Assembly: GCF_003859805.1 (NCBI RefSeq)
Contig: NZ_RQZG01000008.1
Span: 1-64,000 of the forward strand
Reading direction: 5' to 3'
Source: Arachnia propionica
Lineage (GTDB): Bacteria; Actinomycetota; Actinomycetes; Propionibacteriales; Propionibacteriaceae
Length of the DNA: 64,000 nucleotides
Positions 1-9,079 of this stretch are shown one piece after another. A program made the translations under genes and the position numbers. Each line of letters begins with the position of its first letter. Within the stretch, counting starts at the first letter, position 1. The notes under the pieces were generated by a model. The model was not told the DNA's origin. It made no database searches and saw nothing but the letters and a program-made list of their open reading frames with translations.

Positions 1-783
1 AAGATTTATCCTATCGGAATGAGCTGCCCCTTTGTGTTTAAATTGCGACGTGTTTCATGATGCTATTTTCAAGCCACCTGAATAACCCTCCCGGGGTGGT
101 GACGCGGGTCAAGGTGGGTGTCGGGTGTGATGTTTCGTGGCATGGTGTGGTGTTCCTCGTGAGGGGGCATCCGTGACATGGTGATCGGTGGTTGGTCGGG
201 CAGGGTCGGTGTCGGGTGTGAGCATCGGGACGCAGTCCATACCGAAACCCCGTCCGGGGGTGAGTGGTGGTAACCCATGTGGGGTCCCTGTCATCTTGTT
301 CATCGCCGAGGTTTCCGGCCAGGGTGACAGCCACCACGACGGAGGGGCTCGTCTGATGGCCAGCACGAAGCCGTGAACCCCCACCACACCAAACCCCACC
401 GCATCTCGACCAAGAGCCTCCTCCCACACGACACGGGGTGCCTTGCGGCCGGGATCGGTCCGCGACATCCCCGTGCATCGGAGGTGACCACCAGATCACC
501 AACGGCGTGACGGACCCTGAGATCATCGACCCGACCTGGCAGAGAGCGGCCGGGTTCTCCACGCCCGGGAGGGCTCATCCAGCGATCCGGGCAGCCCTGC
601 CCTCCGGCAGAACGCCGACACACCAATTGGTCCGTGAACCGTTGACGACAGCACCTCGATCCATGTCCATCCAGGCCACTGCCTGACATGCCGCCGTCAG
701 CACCTGTGTCCCGACCCCGATCCTCCTTCCCTGCAGCCGGACTCTGACCCTGCTGAAGAAGGAGGCTGGCCGTGGAGGGGACG
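1..783. other. unassigned region, no gene called
   Basis: Several overlapping open frames cross this stretch on both strands, but none has a recognisable domain, a good ribosome binding site or a consistent third-position GC pattern. The first 60 bases are clearly AT-richer than the rest. An imperfect repeat of GTGTCGGGTGTGA occurs near 119 and 210. It may be decayed coding DNA or a mobile-element remnant, but nothing in the translations supports a named family. Confidence 0.5.
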
Positions 784-1785
784 TCACAGGTGGGGGGAAC
801 GAGGGAGAACGACCTCAACCATGCAGCCTCGGTCATGATTGCGCATCGTGACCTGTCCGCCGTGGGCGGCAACGATGGTGCGCACGATGGGCAGCCCCAA
901 TCCATTGCTGGAGCTGTTCCCCGGTGTTCGGGCCCGATCACCCCGCCAGCCAGCCGAGAACACCTGTGCCAGATTCTCCTCGGACACTCCGCCGCAGCCG
1001 TCGCTGACACTGATCCGAACCATGTCGTCGGTGACCACCTCCATCACCACATCGGTGCCCGGGCGGGTGTAGGCGATCGCGTTCCCGACGATGTTCTGCA
1101 GGGCGCGGGCCAGCAGACCAGGATCCCCGATGACATCACTCGCGGCTCCTGACACGGACCCCCGCAGCCGTACCCCACGCTGATGGGCGAGGGGCTCCAG
1201 CTGGCCCACCAGATCCGAGGCCAGGTCACCGATCACCACCGTCTCCGCGCTCAACGCCACCGAGCCGCTCTGCAGCCCCGCCAGGGCCAGCACGTCATCC
1301 ACCATCTCCGCCGTGCGTTCCGCCTCGGAGACGATGGTGCGGTGGTACCGGGCAGGGTCGGCGGCAATGCCGTCCTCGAGGGCCTCGGCCATGGCACGTA
1401 TCCCGGCCAGTGGGGTCCGCAGATCGTGCGACAACCAGGCGATCAGCTCACGTCTGCCCTGTTCCACCTCCCGCTGCCGACGTTCCCGTTCCAGCTCAGC
1501 CGATGCAGTCATGATCACCCGCTGACTGCGCAGCGACACCAGAACTCCCGCCAGCAGCGCGGCAGGGAGCGTTGCGGCGAGAAGCAGCAACGGCACCCGC
1601 ACGGATTCGATCAGCATCAGTCGCGCGCCCACGAGCAGACCAACCCCGATGGTCGCCACCACCGCAACGGGACTGAGCAGCGCTGCCCAGCGAACCGAAC
1701 GGCGCGCCACGCCGGAGGTCAGGGTCGCGCACGCCAGACCCACGGCGAGGGTCACCGAGGCGACGATCAGCAGATGCTCCGTCAT
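784..1785 (-). CDS. sensor histidine kinase (three N-terminal membrane segments)
   Basis: Membrane-bound histidine kinase of 333 residues. Hydrophobic segments lie at about residues 5-25, 34-55 and 64-85, with almost no extracytoplasmic domain, so sensing is probably within or near the membrane. A short coiled linker leads to the HisKA helix with the phospho-acceptor in LSHDLRTP (His120). The ATPase domain shows an N-box (NAIAYT), a G1 box (DGCGGVS) and a G2 box (GLGLPIV). The start is set by a 4-base ATGA overlap with the stop of the response regulator gene, so the pair is co-translated. The longer open frame upstream lies inside the regulator gene and was rejected. The ligand is unknown; the adjacent redox genes suggest an envelope or redox signal, which is inference. 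Confidence 0.9.
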   Translation of the reverse strand: MTEHLLIVASVTLAVGLACATLTSGVARRSVRWAALLSPVAVVATIGVGLLVGARLMLIESVRVPLLLLAATLPAALLAGVLVSLRSQRVIMTASAELERERRQREVEQGRRELIAWLSHDLRTPLAGIRAMAEALEDGIAADPARYHRTIVSEAERTAEMVDDVLALAGLQSGSVALSAETVVIGDLASDLVGQLEPLAHQRGVRLRGSVSGAASDVIGDPGLLARALQNIVGNAIAYTRPGTDVVMEVVTDDMVRISVSDGCGGVSEENLAQVFSAGWRGDRARTPGNSSSNGLGLPIVRTIVAAHGGQVTMRNHDRGCMVEVVLPRSPHL

Positions 1786-2492
1786 GCCGGTTCCCATCGG
1801 TAACCACGCCCCCACACGGTGACCAGACGGGTGGGGTGCTGCGGATCGGTCTCGACCTTGCTTCGCAGGCGGCGCACGTGCACCGTCACCGTCGAGGCGT
1901 CGCCGACCTCCCAACCCCACACCGCACGCATCAGCTCCTCACGGGAGAACACCTGGTCGGGGTGGCCCACCAGGTGGGCCAGCAGATCGAACTCGCGAAA
2001 GGTCAGGTTCAGTGCCACCCCGGCGAGACTGGCCTTCTGGGCGGTCAGGTCGAGCGTCAGGCTGCCGTCGGTGAGGATCTCACGGTCGGAGGCGACAGGG
2101 CGCTGTCTTCTCAGCACGGCAGCCACCCGGAGCACGAGTTCACGAGGACTGAACGGCTTGGCCAGGTAGTCATCCGCGCCGAGTTCGAGTCCGAGGACCC
2201 GGTCGGCCTCGGAGCTCTTCGCGGTGAGCATGATGACCGGGGCCAGGACCCCGGAGGAACGCAGCCGCCGGAACACCTCGTGTCCGTCGATGCCGGGCAG
2301 CATCAGATCCAGGACGACGAGGTCACAGCCCTGTGCCCTCGACAGAGCGGTGACCCCGTCGCCGACCTCGAGAACGGTGTGCCCCGCGGCGCGCAGGTAG
2401 TCACTGACCACACCGCGCACCGTCGGGTCGTCATCCACCAGAAGAACGGTCGCCACCCGTTCAGCATAGGCGTCATCCGAAGGTGAAGGCAT
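1782..2492 (-). CDS. OmpR/PhoB-family response regulator
   Basis: Two-domain transcriptional regulator and partner of the downstream kinase. The receiver domain has the acidic triad (VDDD), the phospho-acceptor Asp in VVLDLMLPG (Asp62 from the chosen start) and the Lys of AKPFSPREL. The C-terminal winged helix ends with the typical [12 protein letters not shown]. The ATG at 2492 overlaps the end of dipZ by 20 bases; a GTG at 2498 or at 2456 (just before the first receiver strand) is possible and neither has a strong ribosome binding site. Position directly behind dipZ suggests one transcript and possible autoregulation of the thiol-redox group. Confidence 0.9.
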   Translation of the reverse strand: MPSPSDDAYAERVATVLLVDDDPTVRGVVSDYLRAAGHTVLEVGDGVTALSRAQGCDLVVLDLMLPGIDGHEVFRRLRSSGVLAPVIMLTAKSSEADRVLGLELGADDYLAKPFSPRELVLRVAAVLRRQRPVASDREILTDGSLTLDLTAQKASLAGVALNLTFREFDLLAHLVGHPDQVFSREELMRAVWGWEVGDASTVTVHVRRLRSKVETDPQHPTRLVTVWGRGYRWEPA

Positions 2493-4140
2493 TGGCACGC
2501 ACGCCCTCGTCGAAGGTCAGGGTGACCGTGGTGCCACCGGTGGCCTCCGGCAGTCGAACCAGCCGGTACATCCTCGCGCCGTCGATGGTGACCTCCTCCC
2601 CGATGACATCAGCGCCACCCGGAGCGATCCCGCCCTCCACCTCGACCCGGACCCGCGCCCCGGCAGGGCCGTCCATCACGAGGTACATCTCCTGCCCCGA
2701 GAAACGGTAGCGCAGTTGGGCGCCGTCGCTGAGTGCGGTGATCGATTCACCATCGGCACTCCATGGGCCACCGAGAGTCCAATGGCTGGTCTCACGTGGA
2801 TCGGTGGCTGCACCGTAGTCGTGGTCCCCACCCCGCAACCCCGAGTCGTCGCCCGCGGCGCGATCCGTTCCGAGATAGGTCTCCGGTGACTGACCCGGCG
2901 TGTGCTGCAGGGTCTCGTCGGAGACCACCGCCTTGTCGCCACCTTCACCGAGCAGTTCACGGATCTTGGCCTCGGCCTCGTCGTAGTGCCCCTCCCCGAA
3001 GTGCACCCAACGGACCCGGCCCTCGGCGTCGATGAGGTACTTCGCCGGCCAGTAGCGGTTGTTGTAGGCCCGCCACGTGGCGAAGTCGTTGTCGAGGGCC
3101 ACCGGGTACTTGATCCGTGCGTCGGCGACGGCCTTGGCCACGTTCTCCGGCACCTTCTCGAAGGCGAACTCGGGCGCATGCACACCGATGATCTCGAAAC
3201 CTGCATCGTGGTAGCGGTCGTACCAGGCGTTGAGATAGGGCTGAGTCCGGACGCAGTTGATGCAGCTGTAGGTCCAGAAGTCGACGAGGACCACCTTGCC
3301 CCGCAGCTCGGCCAACGTCAGCGGGTCGCTGCCCACCCACGCCGTGATGCCCTGGAGTTCCGGGGCAGGAGTGGGATTGGGGAGCTCCCCCTCACCGGCC
3401 TGCCGAGGAATCGCCTGCTCGGCCGAGGGGATGAGCCCTTCCTCGAAGGCCACCAGCGAGGGGAACTTGTCGACCGCCCAGGCCTGGAACTGCTTGTCCC
3501 AGCCGGTGGCGACGAAGACACCGACGATGATGAACAGCACCGCGACGACCCGTTGGAACCAGCCGCGGGGGTTGGCGGCCCAGCCGAGGCGGTCGATGAG
3601 CCGACGGCCCAGCAGGGAGATCGCCAACAGGGCGCCAGCCATGCCGATGCAGTAGACCCCCAGGTAGAACATGCCGACACTGGGGCTGGCGGGCAGGACC
3701 GTGGCGATCACCCAGGCGTAGGTGGGGGAGCAACTGCTGAACACCGGCCCCAACGCGGCTCCCGTCAGGACGGCGCCGAGGGTTTCGCTGCGGTGGCCAC
3801 GGGCCTTGTCGAGCAGCTGATGGGCGTTGTCGAGCTTCACAGCAGCAGCGATCCGGGCCCACACCCCGGGAAACAGCATCACGAGGCCGAGCAACACCAC
3901 GAGGGAGCCGGAACCGATCGCCCAGACCTTGGGGTCGATGTTCAGGAAGGCGGTGCTGGCCTTCAGCAGCAGTGTGAACAGCAGCAGGGAGACGACGAGA
4001 CTGCCGGCGATCAGGTAGGGGCGACGCCGGGAACCATGGCCCAGACTGCCACCCACGATGACCGGCAGGAAGGGCAGCACACACGGTGCGAGCACCGTGA
4101 GGACGCCCGCCAGGAGGGAAAGAAGTGCGGTCACCAGCAT
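2473..4140 (-). CDS. dipZ: DipZ-like protein: CcdA membrane domain, TlpA/thioredoxin domain, C-terminal beta domain
   Basis: Three-part 555-residue membrane protein that should pass electrons from the cytoplasm to extracytoplasmic thiols. Residues about 1-220 form a CcdA/DsbD-type polytopic domain with the paired cysteines of LAPCVLPFLP and SSCSPTYAW. The middle part (about 260-400) is a TlpA/AhpC-TSA thioredoxin fold with a redox pair in YSCINCVRTQPY. The last 130 residues are a beta-rich domain ending in [14 protein letters not shown], as in mycobacterial DipZ. It starts 3 bases after the thioredoxin lipoprotein gene, which suggests that the lipoprotein is a client or electron acceptor. Disulfide isomerisation, cytochrome maturation and peroxide detoxification are all possible roles. 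Confidence 0.9.
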   Translation of the reverse strand: MLVTALLSLLAGVLTVLAPCVLPFLPVIVGGSLGHGSRRRPYLIAGSLVVSLLLFTLLLKASTAFLNIDPKVWAIGSGSLVVLLGLVMLFPGVWARIAAAVKLDNAHQLLDKARGHRSETLGAVLTGAALGPVFSSCSPTYAWVIATVLPASPSVGMFYLGVYCIGMAGALLAISLLGRRLIDRLGWAANPRGWFQRVVAVLFIIVGVFVATGWDKQFQAWAVDKFPSLVAFEEGLIPSAEQAIPRQAGEGELPNPTPAPELQGITAWVGSDPLTLAELRGKVVLVDFWTYSCINCVRTQPYLNAWYDRYHDAGFEIIGVHAPEFAFEKVPENVAKAVADARIKYPVALDNDFATWRAYNNRYWPAKYLIDAEGRVRWVHFGEGHYDEAEAKIRELLGEGGDKAVVSDETLQHTPGQSPETYLGTDRAAGDDSGLRGGDHDYGAATDPRETSHWTLGGPWSADGESITALSDGAQLRYRFSGQEMYLVMDGPAGARVRVEVEGGIAPGGADVIGEEVTIDGARMYRLVRLPEATGGTTVTLTFDEGVRANAFTFG

Positions 4141-4143
4141 GGC

Positions 4144-4617
4144 TCAGCCCTGCAACTCCTTCAGCAGGGCCTCTGTCGAGGTGCTGGTCCATCTGCGGAC
4201 CTGCTGACCCTGGTCGTCGAGGGCGACGAACGTGTGCTGCATCGTGACACCGTGACGCTGGCGGAGCTCGGTGTGCTCGTCGTAGTCGACGCTGACGAGG
4301 GTGGTCTTCTCGGGAAGCCTGCCGGGGTCGGTGGTCAGTTCCTCGGTGATGGCGCGGCAAGCGGGGCACCACCTCGCGTTGAAGAACAGCACGACGGTGG
4401 TGTCGGTGTATCGCTCCCTCGAGGACTCGTACTCCTCGTGGGTGATGAACGAGGAGGACATCGCCTTCCCGGTCATGGCCCCGGAGGGGGTCGTCATCGC
4501 CGACGGGCTCATGCCATCGGTCATGGCGGGGGACATCGCATCACCGGAAGATCCACCAGCGCAACCGGCGAGGGTGATCAGGGCCGTCACAGCGACGGGG
4601 ACAAGACGTTTCTTCAT
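4144..4617 (-). CDS. thioredoxin-fold lipoprotein
   Basis: Secreted lipid-anchored thiol protein of 157 residues. It has a signal peptide with lipobox (LITLAGC, Cys19), then a low-complexity Ser/Met/Thr linker (repeats of AMT and SPAM), then a thioredoxin fold with the active site FFNARWCPACR. The fold keeps the cis-Pro region loosely (VTMQHTFVALDD), where the usual Pro appears replaced by His-Thr, which is unusual and could alter activity. It is followed after 3 bases by dipZ, the likely electron donor. A -10 candidate lies at 4668-4663. Confidence 0.85.
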   Translation of the reverse strand: MKKRLVPVAVTALITLAGCAGGSSGDAMSPAMTDGMSPSAMTTPSGAMTGKAMSSSFITHEEYESSRERYTDTTVVLFFNARWCPACRAITEELTTDPGRLPEKTTLVSVDYDEHTELRQRHGVTMQHTFVALDDQGQQVRRWTSTSTEALLKELQG

Positions 4618-4662
4618 GCTGGGAAGTCTGCTCCGGCAGTGATGACGTGTTCCAGAGCAGAA

Positions 4663-4668
4663 ATCTTA
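4663..4668 (-). promoter_or_regulatory. -10 element TAAGAT before the thioredoxin lipoprotein
   Basis: TAAGAT on the minus strand; its first three bases are the TAA stop codon of the upstream DCC gene. The predicted leader to the ATG at 4617 is about 40 nt. No clear -35. Confidence 0.45.
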
Positions 4669-5049
4669 CGAATCCATGACATCCAGTCGGCACGTCGGGG
4701 TACCACCGGGCAGTCGGTGCCGATTGCGTGCCACGATCCGGTAGACCCACTGGGACAGCCGTCGCACCCCCGGTGACCTGAGCACCAGTCCCGCGATCGG
4801 CCACGGCAGGCGGGAGGACTGCAGGATCGCGGCGACGGCGTCGCTGCCGATCCGGACCCGACCGCGTGCATCGACCACGTGCAACAGCTCCAGACAGGCC
4901 GCGCGGTCCAACCCCCAACGGCCGAGATCCGCCCGCTGCACCATCAGTGGCCGCATCCTGGTCCGCACCATGCGGCTGGTCGCCACCTGGATGCTCATCG
5001 AGCAGAAACCGCAGTCCGCGTCGTAGAGGATCACCCCGTTTGAATCCAT
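4666..5049 (-). CDS. DCC-family (DUF393) thiol-disulfide oxidoreductase-like protein
   Basis: Small protein of 127 residues of the DUF393/DCC family, whose N-terminus carries DxxCxxC. The motif is visible as LYDADCGFCSM near residues 8-18. The family is described as thioredoxin-like but its substrates are not known. The ATG at 5049 was chosen because a GGAGGG sits 8 bases upstream; an in-frame ATG at 5055 is too close to that site and a TTG at 5064 is less likely. It leads the redox group DCC, thioredoxin lipoprotein, DipZ and two-component system, all on the minus strand, and is divergent from the TPR gene at 5119. Confidence 0.8.
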   Translation of the reverse strand: MDSNGVILYDADCGFCSMSIQVATSRMVRTRMRPLMVQRADLGRWGLDRAACLELLHVVDARGRVRIGSDAVAAILQSSRLPWPIAGLVLRSPGVRRLSQWVYRIVARNRHRLPGGTPTCRLDVMDS

Positions 5050-5118
5050 GTCCATGCCCTCCAAGGATGCCAGCCGCCAATTTTCCTCTGGTCGTGCTGG
5101 TTTGGAAGAATTGTCGGC

Positions 5119-6258
5119 ATGGTTGAACAGGGGAGCTCGTCAGGGCGTGGTGGAGGTCGACGACGCGGTGGACCCGCCAAGGGATCGCAGGGACCAGGCC
5201 CTCGCGGCTCCCGGAACTTCTCGAGGTCCGGCCACCGCAAACCCGCAGCTGGAGGCCGTGACGGGCAACGGCGTGACGACCGAGGCGAGCGTGGTCGCGG
5301 TGGGCAACGGCGTGACGACCGCCCGGGAACCACTCCCGACAGGCGACGATTCCCGCAAGGCGAGCGGTCACGTCGCCCCGAGGAACGTGACCGCGACAGG
5401 GAACGTCGCATCCCGAGCCCCGGGACTGCCCCGGCGATCGACGAGCCACCCACCCCCAAGGAGTTCGACGAGTCGCTGCTGCCGGTCGGGGTCCGTGCTG
5501 AGCTGAAAGGTCTCCCCAAGGACCTCGCGGAGACCATCGCCGCCCATCTGCTGGCCGCGGGCACCCTGCTCGACGAGGACCCCGACCTCGCGTACCGTCA
5601 TGCCGCGGCGGCGAAACGTCGGGCCGGTCGGCTGGCAGTGGTCAGGGAGGCCACCGCCGAGGCGGCCTACGCCTCTGGACGTTACGAGATCGCACTGCGC
5701 GAGTTCAGGGCCATCCGTCGGATGAACGGTGGGGATGAGCTGCTCCCGGTCCTGGCGGACTGTGAACGAGCACTCGGCAGACACCGTGAGGCCCTCGACC
5801 TGCTCGCCACCCTTGACCCCCGCACCAAGAACCTGGGGTTGCGCATCGAATGCCTGCTCGTCGAGGCCGGGATCCGGAGCGACCTCGGACAACGGGGCGA
5901 GGCCCTACGGCTGCTGAGATCCGCCATCTCGCACCGCATCGGTCCGCGTCAGGGACAGGCCCGACTCCGATACGCCTATGCCGATCTGCTCGAGGCCGAT
6001 GGCCAGGTGGCGGCGGCCCGGGAATGGTTCGACGCGGCCGCCAGGCTCGACCCCGACGGCCTCCTCGACGTGTCCGACCGGATCGCAGTTCTCGACGGGG
6101 TCACGTTGCCCGACGACTTCGTCCTGGAGGGGCCCGAGGAGGCGGCACACCCTGAACCGGACCCGGAGGACGTCACCGAGACCGAGGTGATCGAGCTGGT
6201 CAGCCCTGAGGAGGAGATCGCGGAACTTCTCGCCGAGATCGACGGGGAGGACGAGTGA
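5119..6258 (+). CDS. TPR-like protein with Arg/Gly-rich disordered N-terminus
   Basis: Protein of 379 residues. The first 100 residues are almost entirely Arg, Gly, Ser, Pro and Asp with RGG/RRDD-type repeats and should be disordered and strongly basic. From about residue 105 the protein is helical with TPR-like pairs (for example YASGRYEIALREFRAIRR and LGRHREALDLLATLD). The C-terminal 40 residues are acidic. A TPR protein occupies the same place before the HAD phosphatase and tlyA in mycobacteria (Rv1691), but the role is unknown there. The Arg-rich arm suggests RNA or nucleoprotein binding (inference). An AAGAAT hexamer 7 bases before the ATG would make the transcript leaderless. The gene overlaps the next by GTGA. 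Confidence 0.75.
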   Translation: MVEQGSSSGRGGGRRRGGPAKGSQGPGPRGSRNFSRSGHRKPAAGGRDGQRRDDRGERGRGGQRRDDRPGTTPDRRRFPQGERSRRPEERDRDRERRIPSPGTAPAIDEPPTPKEFDESLLPVGVRAELKGLPKDLAETIAAHLLAAGTLLDEDPDLAYRHAAAAKRRAGRLAVVREATAEAAYASGRYEIALREFRAIRRMNGGDELLPVLADCERALGRHREALDLLATLDPRTKNLGLRIECLLVEAGIRSDLGQRGEALRLLRSAISHRIGPRQGQARLRYAYADLLEADGQVAAAREWFDAAARLDPDGLLDVSDRIAVLDGVTLPDDFVLEGPEEAAHPEPDPEDVTETEVIELVSPEEEIAELLAEIDGEDE

Positions 6259-7244
6259 ACGCCCTCGTCCACGCCCACGACGCGGCCCTGTTCGACCTCG
6301 ACGGCGTCATCTACCTCGGCCCCCATGCCATTGACGGGGTGCCCCGGATGCTGAGCGCGATCCGGGACGAGGGGGTACGTCTCGGCTACGTCACGAACAA
6401 TGCGGCCCGCACCCCCGGGGCCGTGGCGGCGCACCTGCGGGAACTCGGGATCGACGCCAGCACCGACGATGTGGTCAACTCCACCCAGGCGACCGTGCGG
6501 ATGCTCCAGGAGCGCCTGCCCGCAGGTGCCCACGTCCTGGCCGTCGGTACCGATGCCCTGGTGGAGCAACTCGCCGAGGGAGGGTTCACCCCGGTCGACA
6601 CCTTGGAGGCCGAGCCCGTCGCCGTCGTCCAGGGCTACCACCCGCAACTGCCGTGGGTACTGCTGGAACTGGGCATCATCGCCATCGAGCGCGGGGCGCA
6701 GTGGTTCGCCACCAATCCTGACCAGACCCGTCCCACCGAACGGGGCATCCTGCCCGGATGCGGTGCCCAGATCGACCTCATCACCTCCTGTGTCGGCTTC
6801 CGTCCCGAGATGGCCGGCAAGCCCTTCCGGCCACTCCTCGACGAGACGGTGCGTCGGCTCGACGCCCGACATCCGATCTTCGTCGGGGATCGCATCGACA
6901 CCGACATCGTCGGGGCGGGCAACGCCGAGATGGACTCATTGTTCGTCTTCACCGGGGCACACGGCAAACGGGATCTCCTGGTCGCCCCACCCGTGGGTCG
7001 CCCCACCCACATCGGCCACGACATCGGTGCGCTGCTGGCGCCACCGCGTGTCCTGCAGCCGATCGGCGACGGTTACCGGTGTGGGGCCGCGGAGGTGACG
7101 GTCATCGGGGCCGAGACCCGAGCCAGCACGGTGCCCACCGACCGGGAGGGGCAGCTGGACCTGTTGTGGGCGGCATTGCACGCCGCATGGCATCGTGATG
7201 CCGACATCGAGGCGTTGCTGGACGACCTGGACCTGCTGCGATGA
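6255..7244 (+). CDS. HAD-superfamily (class IIA) phosphatase
   Basis: HAD hydrolase of the NagD/phosphoglycolate-phosphatase type, 329 residues. Motif I is LFDLDGVIYLG near the N-terminus, followed by the class IIA cap (GYVTNNAARTP, motif II), a Lys in GKPFRP and motif IV GDRIDTDIVGAGNA. The C-terminal 75 residues after the HAD core are extra and have no recognised domain. It starts with GTG overlapping the TPR stop and overlaps the next small gene by 4 bases, matching the mycobacterial order Rv1691-Rv1692-Rv1693-tlyA. The natural substrate cannot be told from sequence. Confidence 0.85.
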   Translation: MNALVHAHDAALFDLDGVIYLGPHAIDGVPRMLSAIRDEGVRLGYVTNNAARTPGAVAAHLRELGIDASTDDVVNSTQATVRMLQERLPAGAHVLAVGTDALVEQLAEGGFTPVDTLEAEPVAVVQGYHPQLPWVLLELGIIAIERGAQWFATNPDQTRPTERGILPGCGAQIDLITSCVGFRPEMAGKPFRPLLDETVRRLDARHPIFVGDRIDTDIVGAGNAEMDSLFVFTGAHGKRDLLVAPPVGRPTHIGHDIGALLAPPRVLQPIGDGYRCGAAEVTVIGAETRASTVPTDREGQLDLLWAALHAAWHRDADIEALLDDLDLLR

Positions 7245-7450
7245 CCGCACCGACCCCCCGTTCTGCGGCGCCCGGGAGAGTGCGACGCATCGAGGAGGTC
7301 ACCGAGGCGATGCAGGCACTCGGTGACCTCGAGGCGATGCCGGTGCCCGAGGCCCTCGCCCGGGTCGAGGAGATCCACCAGCGTCTGCTCACCGCCCTCA
7401 ACCCCGAGGTGACGCAGCCGAGTCTGCCCCGGCTCGGTACCTCCCGATGA
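7241..7450 (+). CDS. small conserved helical protein between HAD phosphatase and tlyA
   Basis: Protein of 69 residues with one amphipathic helical stretch (RIEEVTEAMQALGDLEAMPVPEAL and on to IHQRLLTAL). It has the position and size of the mycobacterial Rv1693 family and overlaps both neighbours by 4 bases (ATGA), so it is certainly translated with them. No function is known. The coupling to tlyA suggests a small partner of the TPR, HAD or TlyA proteins, which is inference only. Confidence 0.7.
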   Translation: MTAPTPRSAAPGRVRRIEEVTEAMQALGDLEAMPVPEALARVEEIHQRLLTALNPEVTQPSLPRLGTSR

Positions 7451-8172
7451 GGTTGGACCGGGAACTCATCGCGCGGGGGCTGGTCAGCTCCCGGACCCGG
7501 GCGGCCAGGCTCATCACGGCAGGCCGGGTGAGCGTGGCAGGCCGGGTGGTCACGAAACCCGCAGCCGAGGTCGGACCCGGGGAGGCGATCCAGGTGGTGA
7601 CGGACCCCTGGGTCTCACGTGCGGCGCACAAGCTGCTCGGGGCGCTCGACGACTCCGGCACCGCTGTGGGGGCACGGGTCCTCGACGCCGGGGCCTCCAC
7701 CGGTGGTTTCACCCAGGTGGTGCTGTCGCGTGGCGCGGAACTGGTCCACGCCGTCGACGTGGGGCACGGGCAGCTTGCCGAAGAGATCCGCATCGACCCG
7801 CGGGTACGGGTCCATGAAGGGCTCAACCTGCGGGACCTGCGCCTGAGTCACCTCGGGGGAGTCGTGGACATGGTCGTCTGCGACGTCTCCTTCATCTCGT
7901 TGAGACTCGTCCTGGCCCCGATCCTGGCCACCCTGCATCCCGAGGGTGTGGCCCTGCTGCTGGTCAAACCACAGTTCGAGGTGGGTCGGGAGCGGTTGGG
8001 ACGTGACGGTGTGGTCCGCGAGGAGGGGCTGCGGGAACAGGCCGTGGCGGAGGTCGTCGCCGCGGCTGCGGAACTCGGCTGGGTCTGCACCTGGCGTGGG
8101 GTCAGTCGGCTGCCGGGGGTCGGCGGGAACATCGAGTTCTTCATCCGGCTGGTCAAGGTCGCCGGGCGCTAG
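7447..8172 (+). CDS. tlyA: TlyA rRNA 2'-O-ribose methyltransferase
   Basis: Methyltransferase of 241 residues that in mycobacteria methylates 16S C1409 and 23S C1920, giving capreomycin sensitivity. The N-terminal S4 RNA-binding domain (about residues 1-60) is followed by a Rossmann SAM domain with LDAGASTGGF at 79-88, DVSFISLR and LLVKPQFEVGRE, the hallmarks of the TlyA/FtsJ group. The old hemolysin name is not supported by domain content. The ATG overlaps the previous gene by 4 bases. Its TAG stop forms the first half of the nadK -10 box. Confidence 0.93.
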   Translation: MRLDRELIARGLVSSRTRAARLITAGRVSVAGRVVTKPAAEVGPGEAIQVVTDPWVSRAAHKLLGALDDSGTAVGARVLDAGASTGGFTQVVLSRGAELVHAVDVGHGQLAEEIRIDPRVRVHEGLNLRDLRLSHLGGVVDMVVCDVSFISLRLVLAPILATLHPEGVALLLVKPQFEVGRERLGRDGVVREEGLREQAVAEVVAAAAELGWVCTWRGVSRLPGVGGNIEFFIRLVKVAGR

Positions 8173-8175
8173 GCT
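8170..8175 (+). promoter_or_regulatory. -10 TAGGCT of nadK (leaderless start)
   Basis: TAGGCT begins with the TAG stop of tlyA and ends 7 bases before the GTG of nadK at 8183, the distance expected if transcription starts at the start codon. Confidence 0.5.
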
Positions 8176-8182
8176 GGGGGGC

Positions 8183-9079
8183 GTGGAGAGACGAACGTTG
8201 GCGGTCCTGCTGCACCCGGAACGGCCCGAGGCCCTGGAGGCTGCGTGCACGTTCATGCGGCGGATGAGCGGGTTCAGTTTCGTCACCTTCGATGACGACG
8301 TCGAGCGGCTGGCCGAACAGGTGCCAGAGGTCGAGCTCCACGCCACCGACTCCCGGACGGCGGAGCTCGCCGTGGTCTTCGGTGGGGACGGGACACTGCT
8401 GCGGGCTGCGGAGTGGGCACATCCTCTGGGGGTGCCGTTGCTCGGGGTGAACCTCGGCCACGTCGGTTTCCTGGCGGAGCTGGAGACCTCTGACCTCAGT
8501 GCCCTGCCCCGGGCCGTGGTGGAACGCGACTATGACATCGAGCAGCGGTTGGTGCTCCAGGTGCAGGTCCAGGACCCCGATGGCTCCGTGGTCTGGGAGT
8601 CCTTCGCCGTCAATGAGGCCTCACTGGAGAAACTCGCCCGCGAGAAGATGCTCAACGTCCTGGCCCAGGTGGATCATCTCCCGTTGTCCCGGTGGGGATG
8701 CGACGGGGTCCTCGTGGCCACCCCGACAGGATCGACCGCCTACGCGTTCTCCGGTGGCGGCCCCGTCGTGTGGCCCCAGGTGCAGGCGATGCTGGTGGTC
8801 CCACTGTCCGCCCACGCCCTGTTCAACCGCCCCATGGTGCTGTCCCCGAGCTCCCGGGTCCAGCTCGATCTGGTGGGGCAGGTGCCCCAGGGAGTGATCT
8901 GGTGCGACGGGCGACGCAGCTGTGAGTTCAGTCTCGGCCAGCGTCTCGAGGTGAGTGCCTGCCCGCAGCCACTGCACATCGCGCGCCTGTCCGAGCAGCA
9001 CTTCACCACACGATTGGTGCGCAAGTTCAAGCTTCCCGTCGACGGTTGGCGACGGGGACCGGGGGAGAGTGGATGCTGA
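8183..9079 (+). CDS. nadK: NAD kinase
   Basis: ATP- or polyphosphate-dependent kinase making NADP from NAD, 298 residues. It shows GGDGT (67-71), NLGHVGFLAE, an NE-type NAD-binding segment (FAVNEASLEK) and the conserved GCDGVLVATPTGSTAYAFSG. A long open frame reaches upstream inside tlyA, but the GTG at 8183 gives the family N-terminus and matches the -10 spacing. The end overlaps recN by 7 bases. The order tlyA-nadK-recN is conserved in actinobacteria. Confidence 0.93.
   Translation: MERRTLAVLLHPERPEALEAACTFMRRMSGFSFVTFDDDVERLAEQVPEVELHATDSRTAELAVVFGGDGTLLRAAEWAHPLGVPLLGVNLGHVGFLAELETSDLSALPRAVVERDYDIEQRLVLQVQVQDPDGSVVWESFAVNEASLEKLAREKMLNVLAQVDHLPLSRWGCDGVLVATPTGSTAYAFSGGGPVVWPQVQAMLVVPLSAHALFNRPMVLSPSSRVQLDLVGQVPQGVIWCDGRRSCEFSLGQRLEVSACPQPLHIARLSEQHFTTRLVRKFKLPVDGWRRGPGESGC

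Noticed and set aside
38-1010. Overlapping open frames of 60-236 residues on both strands at the left end
   Set aside because: Compositions are those of shadow frames (Arg/Pro/His-rich), no domain or ribosome site is visible, and part of them lies opposite the histidine kinase.
7447-8172. Hemolysin
   Set aside because: TlyA was once named so, but the S4 and methyltransferase domains show an rRNA methylase.
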